Shown: positions 15,029 through 15,839 of the stretch, piece after piece | Numbering within the stretch: the first letter of the stretch is position 1 | How the letters are laid out: each line of letters begins with the position of its first letter | From: UBA1181 sp045600225 | GTDB taxonomy: Bacteria > Bacteroidota > Bacteroidia > Bacteroidales > Paludibacteraceae | Length of the DNA: 15,839 nucleotides | Direction of reading: 5' to 3' | Assembly: GCA_045600225.1 (NCBI GenBank) | Contig: JAZRXL010000053.1 | Span: 1-15,839, forward strand | Position numbers and translations under genes: made by a program | Notes under the pieces: model-generated | What the model was told of the DNA's origin: nothing | Databases searched by the model: none | The model's input: only the letters and a program-made list of their open reading frames with translations

Positions 15029-15702
15029 TTGCGGAAGAAATGATAACTAATTAGCAAACAAAGGGATCAAAAAGTTACCAAAAGTTCCGCAAAGAAATCA
15101 AATAACGTATTGATAATTAATAAAATAAGGAGAATATAGCGGAAAGTTTAGTAACTTTTAACTGTTCTGTATAAGGATAAATACATGAAAAAGATATTAA
15201 ACATTCCACATTTTAAAATATAATAAATTGAAAATCAAGATATTAATCGAATCATTGCGGAAGAGATAGTAACTTTTGATAGAATGAAAGAAAACTGAAG
15301 AGATATAAAAGTTACCAAAAGTTCCGCAAAAAATTAAATAACATATTGATAATCAATAAAATAAAAAAAAGGAACTGTGGAAAGATTGGTAACTTTTACA
15401 AACATAAAAATGATTAATGTACAGAAAGATACCAAACATTCCGCATTTTCAAGTATAACATACTGAAATACAATATATTAAATAGAATTATTGCGGAAGA
15501 AATGGTAACTTTCTCATGGAATGGAAAGAACCTGAACTGTTGCAAAAAGTTACCAAAAGTTCCGCAAAAAATTAAATAATATATTGACACTCAATAAAAT
15601 AAGGAGAATATAGCGGAAAGATTGGTAACTTTTAAAGGCATAGAAATGATTAATAGACAAAAAGATACCAAACATTCCGCATTTTTAAGTATAACATACA
15701 CG
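15029..15702. repeat. Three tandem ~236-bp modules with 12 alternating iteron-like sites
   Basis: Core sites read AGTTACCAAAAGTTCCGC (plus) or its complement GCGGAAnnnnTGGTAACT (minus), in strict alternation. Minus: 15031, 15139, 15257, 15377, 15493, 15613. Plus: 15073, 15193, 15310, 15427, 15548, 15663 (left-hand coordinates, about 18 bp each). Spacing alternates between about 42-55 and 64-67 bp. Sites recur every 234-238 bp (226 for the first), defining modules at about 15029-15254, 15255-15490 and 15491-15702, the last cut short. Within each module the plus sites come in two versions (AGTTACC...AGTTCCGC and AGATACC...CATTCCGC), so the modules arose by duplication of a four-site unit. Copy 1 is the most diverged (15193 reads AGATATTAAACATTCCAC). 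This is most likely the Rep-binding or copy-control part of the origin; a partition centromere is the alternative. Confidence 0.85.
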
Positions 15703-15839
15703 GCTCTTTCATTTACCCCTATAATAAAGCGCACAACTCCCCCTACCCATGATTAATGGGGAACAGCGATTTTCAATCATTTGAAACACAACAAGTTGAC
15801 AATTCAAGAAAAGGCTATTTTTTTTCTATTTTAGGGTTA
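15703..15839. other. Non-coding right flank
   Basis: Gene-free sequence to the right edge. It holds a small inverted repeat CCCAT-GATTA-ATGGG (15746-15760), preceded by a C-rich run, and a T-rich end. Base composition is less extreme than at the left edge. If the window closes into a circle this stretch would continue into the parA control region, giving an intergenic of about 315 bp between the last iteron and parA. Confidence 0.35.

Larger units (their letters stand above)
14733..15702. other. Probable origin of replication
   Basis: The gene-free region upstream of rep contains the rep promoter, phased direct iterons, an AT-rich stretch and the alternating array described separately. Together with the adjacent initiator gene this is the expected make-up of an iteron-controlled theta origin. 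No ORF longer than about 60 codons is visible on either strand. Confidence 0.75.

Noticed and set aside
15029..15702. Repeats resembling a CRISPR array
   Set aside because: Units alternate in orientation, the sequences between them are themselves repeated every 236 bp rather than unique, and no cas genes are present.
15746..15760. CCCAT-GATTA-ATGGG as a terminator or operator
   Set aside because: The stem is only 5 bp, no T-run follows, and nothing nearby would need termination.
14733..15839. DnaA boxes and a chromosomal-type parS
   Set aside because: No close match to TTATCCACA or to the 16-bp parS TGTTTCACGTGAAACA was seen here or at 1-157.
1..15839. Integrated plasmid bounded by mobile elements
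   Set aside because: No transposase, integrase, terminal inverted repeat, tRNA or target-site duplication was found around the rep or par genes.

Overview
The window looks like DNA from the phylum Bacteroidota, probably order Bacteroidales and plausibly Prevotella or a relative. It is AT-rich. Several genes are preceded by the Bacteroidota -7 promoter element TAnnTTTG and few have a Shine-Dalgarno sequence. The protein families (DUF2723/GT117, BspA-like LRR, YD-repeat secreted protein, Rep_3 initiator of the Bacteroidota type) fit this assignment. No transposase, integrase, rRNA, tRNA or CRISPR was found.

Layout, left to right. (1) 1-1394: an AT-rich control region, a ParA-type partition ATPase, its small basic, probably ribbon-helix-helix partner, and a strong terminator. 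(2) 1508-3135: an unrecognised 107-aa helical protein with its own terminator, then a two-gene unit with an ATGA overlap encoding a one-helix membrane protein and a secreted leucine-rich-repeat protein. (3) 3340-5476, minus strand: a secreted YD-like repeat protein and a Bcr/CflA-type MFS exporter. (4) 5685-6044: a DUF805 membrane protein with promoter palindrome and terminator. (5) 6223-13285: a tightly packed five-gene operon encoding DUF2723 glycosyltransferase-like membrane protein, NodB-type polysaccharide deacetylase, PurD, a polytopic membrane protein and a YqaA/DedA-type membrane protein. (6) 13287-14732, minus strand: a 481-aa Rep_3-family replication initiator meeting the operon tail-to-tail with 1 bp between them. 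(7) 14733-15839: about 1.1 kb without a gene, holding a structured origin. It has a rep promoter, four CCG-core direct repeats at exact 22-bp phase, a very AT-rich stretch, and three tandem copies of a ~236-bp module. Each module carries four iteron-like sites in alternating orientation, twelve in all.

The main interest is the combination. A plasmid-type initiator, an elaborate origin and a ParA/small-partner partition locus sit beside core genes such as purD and the DUF2723 protein. The rep gene faces leftward from the right edge and parA faces rightward from the left edge. If the window ends were joined, rep and parA would diverge from a shared origin/centromere region, the classic order of a low-copy replicon. 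The simplest readings are (a) a secondary chromosome or chromid, as known in Prevotella, seen around its origin, or (b) a complete small circular replicon that has captured a chromosomal operon. The sequence alone does not decide between them, and joining of the ends is inference.
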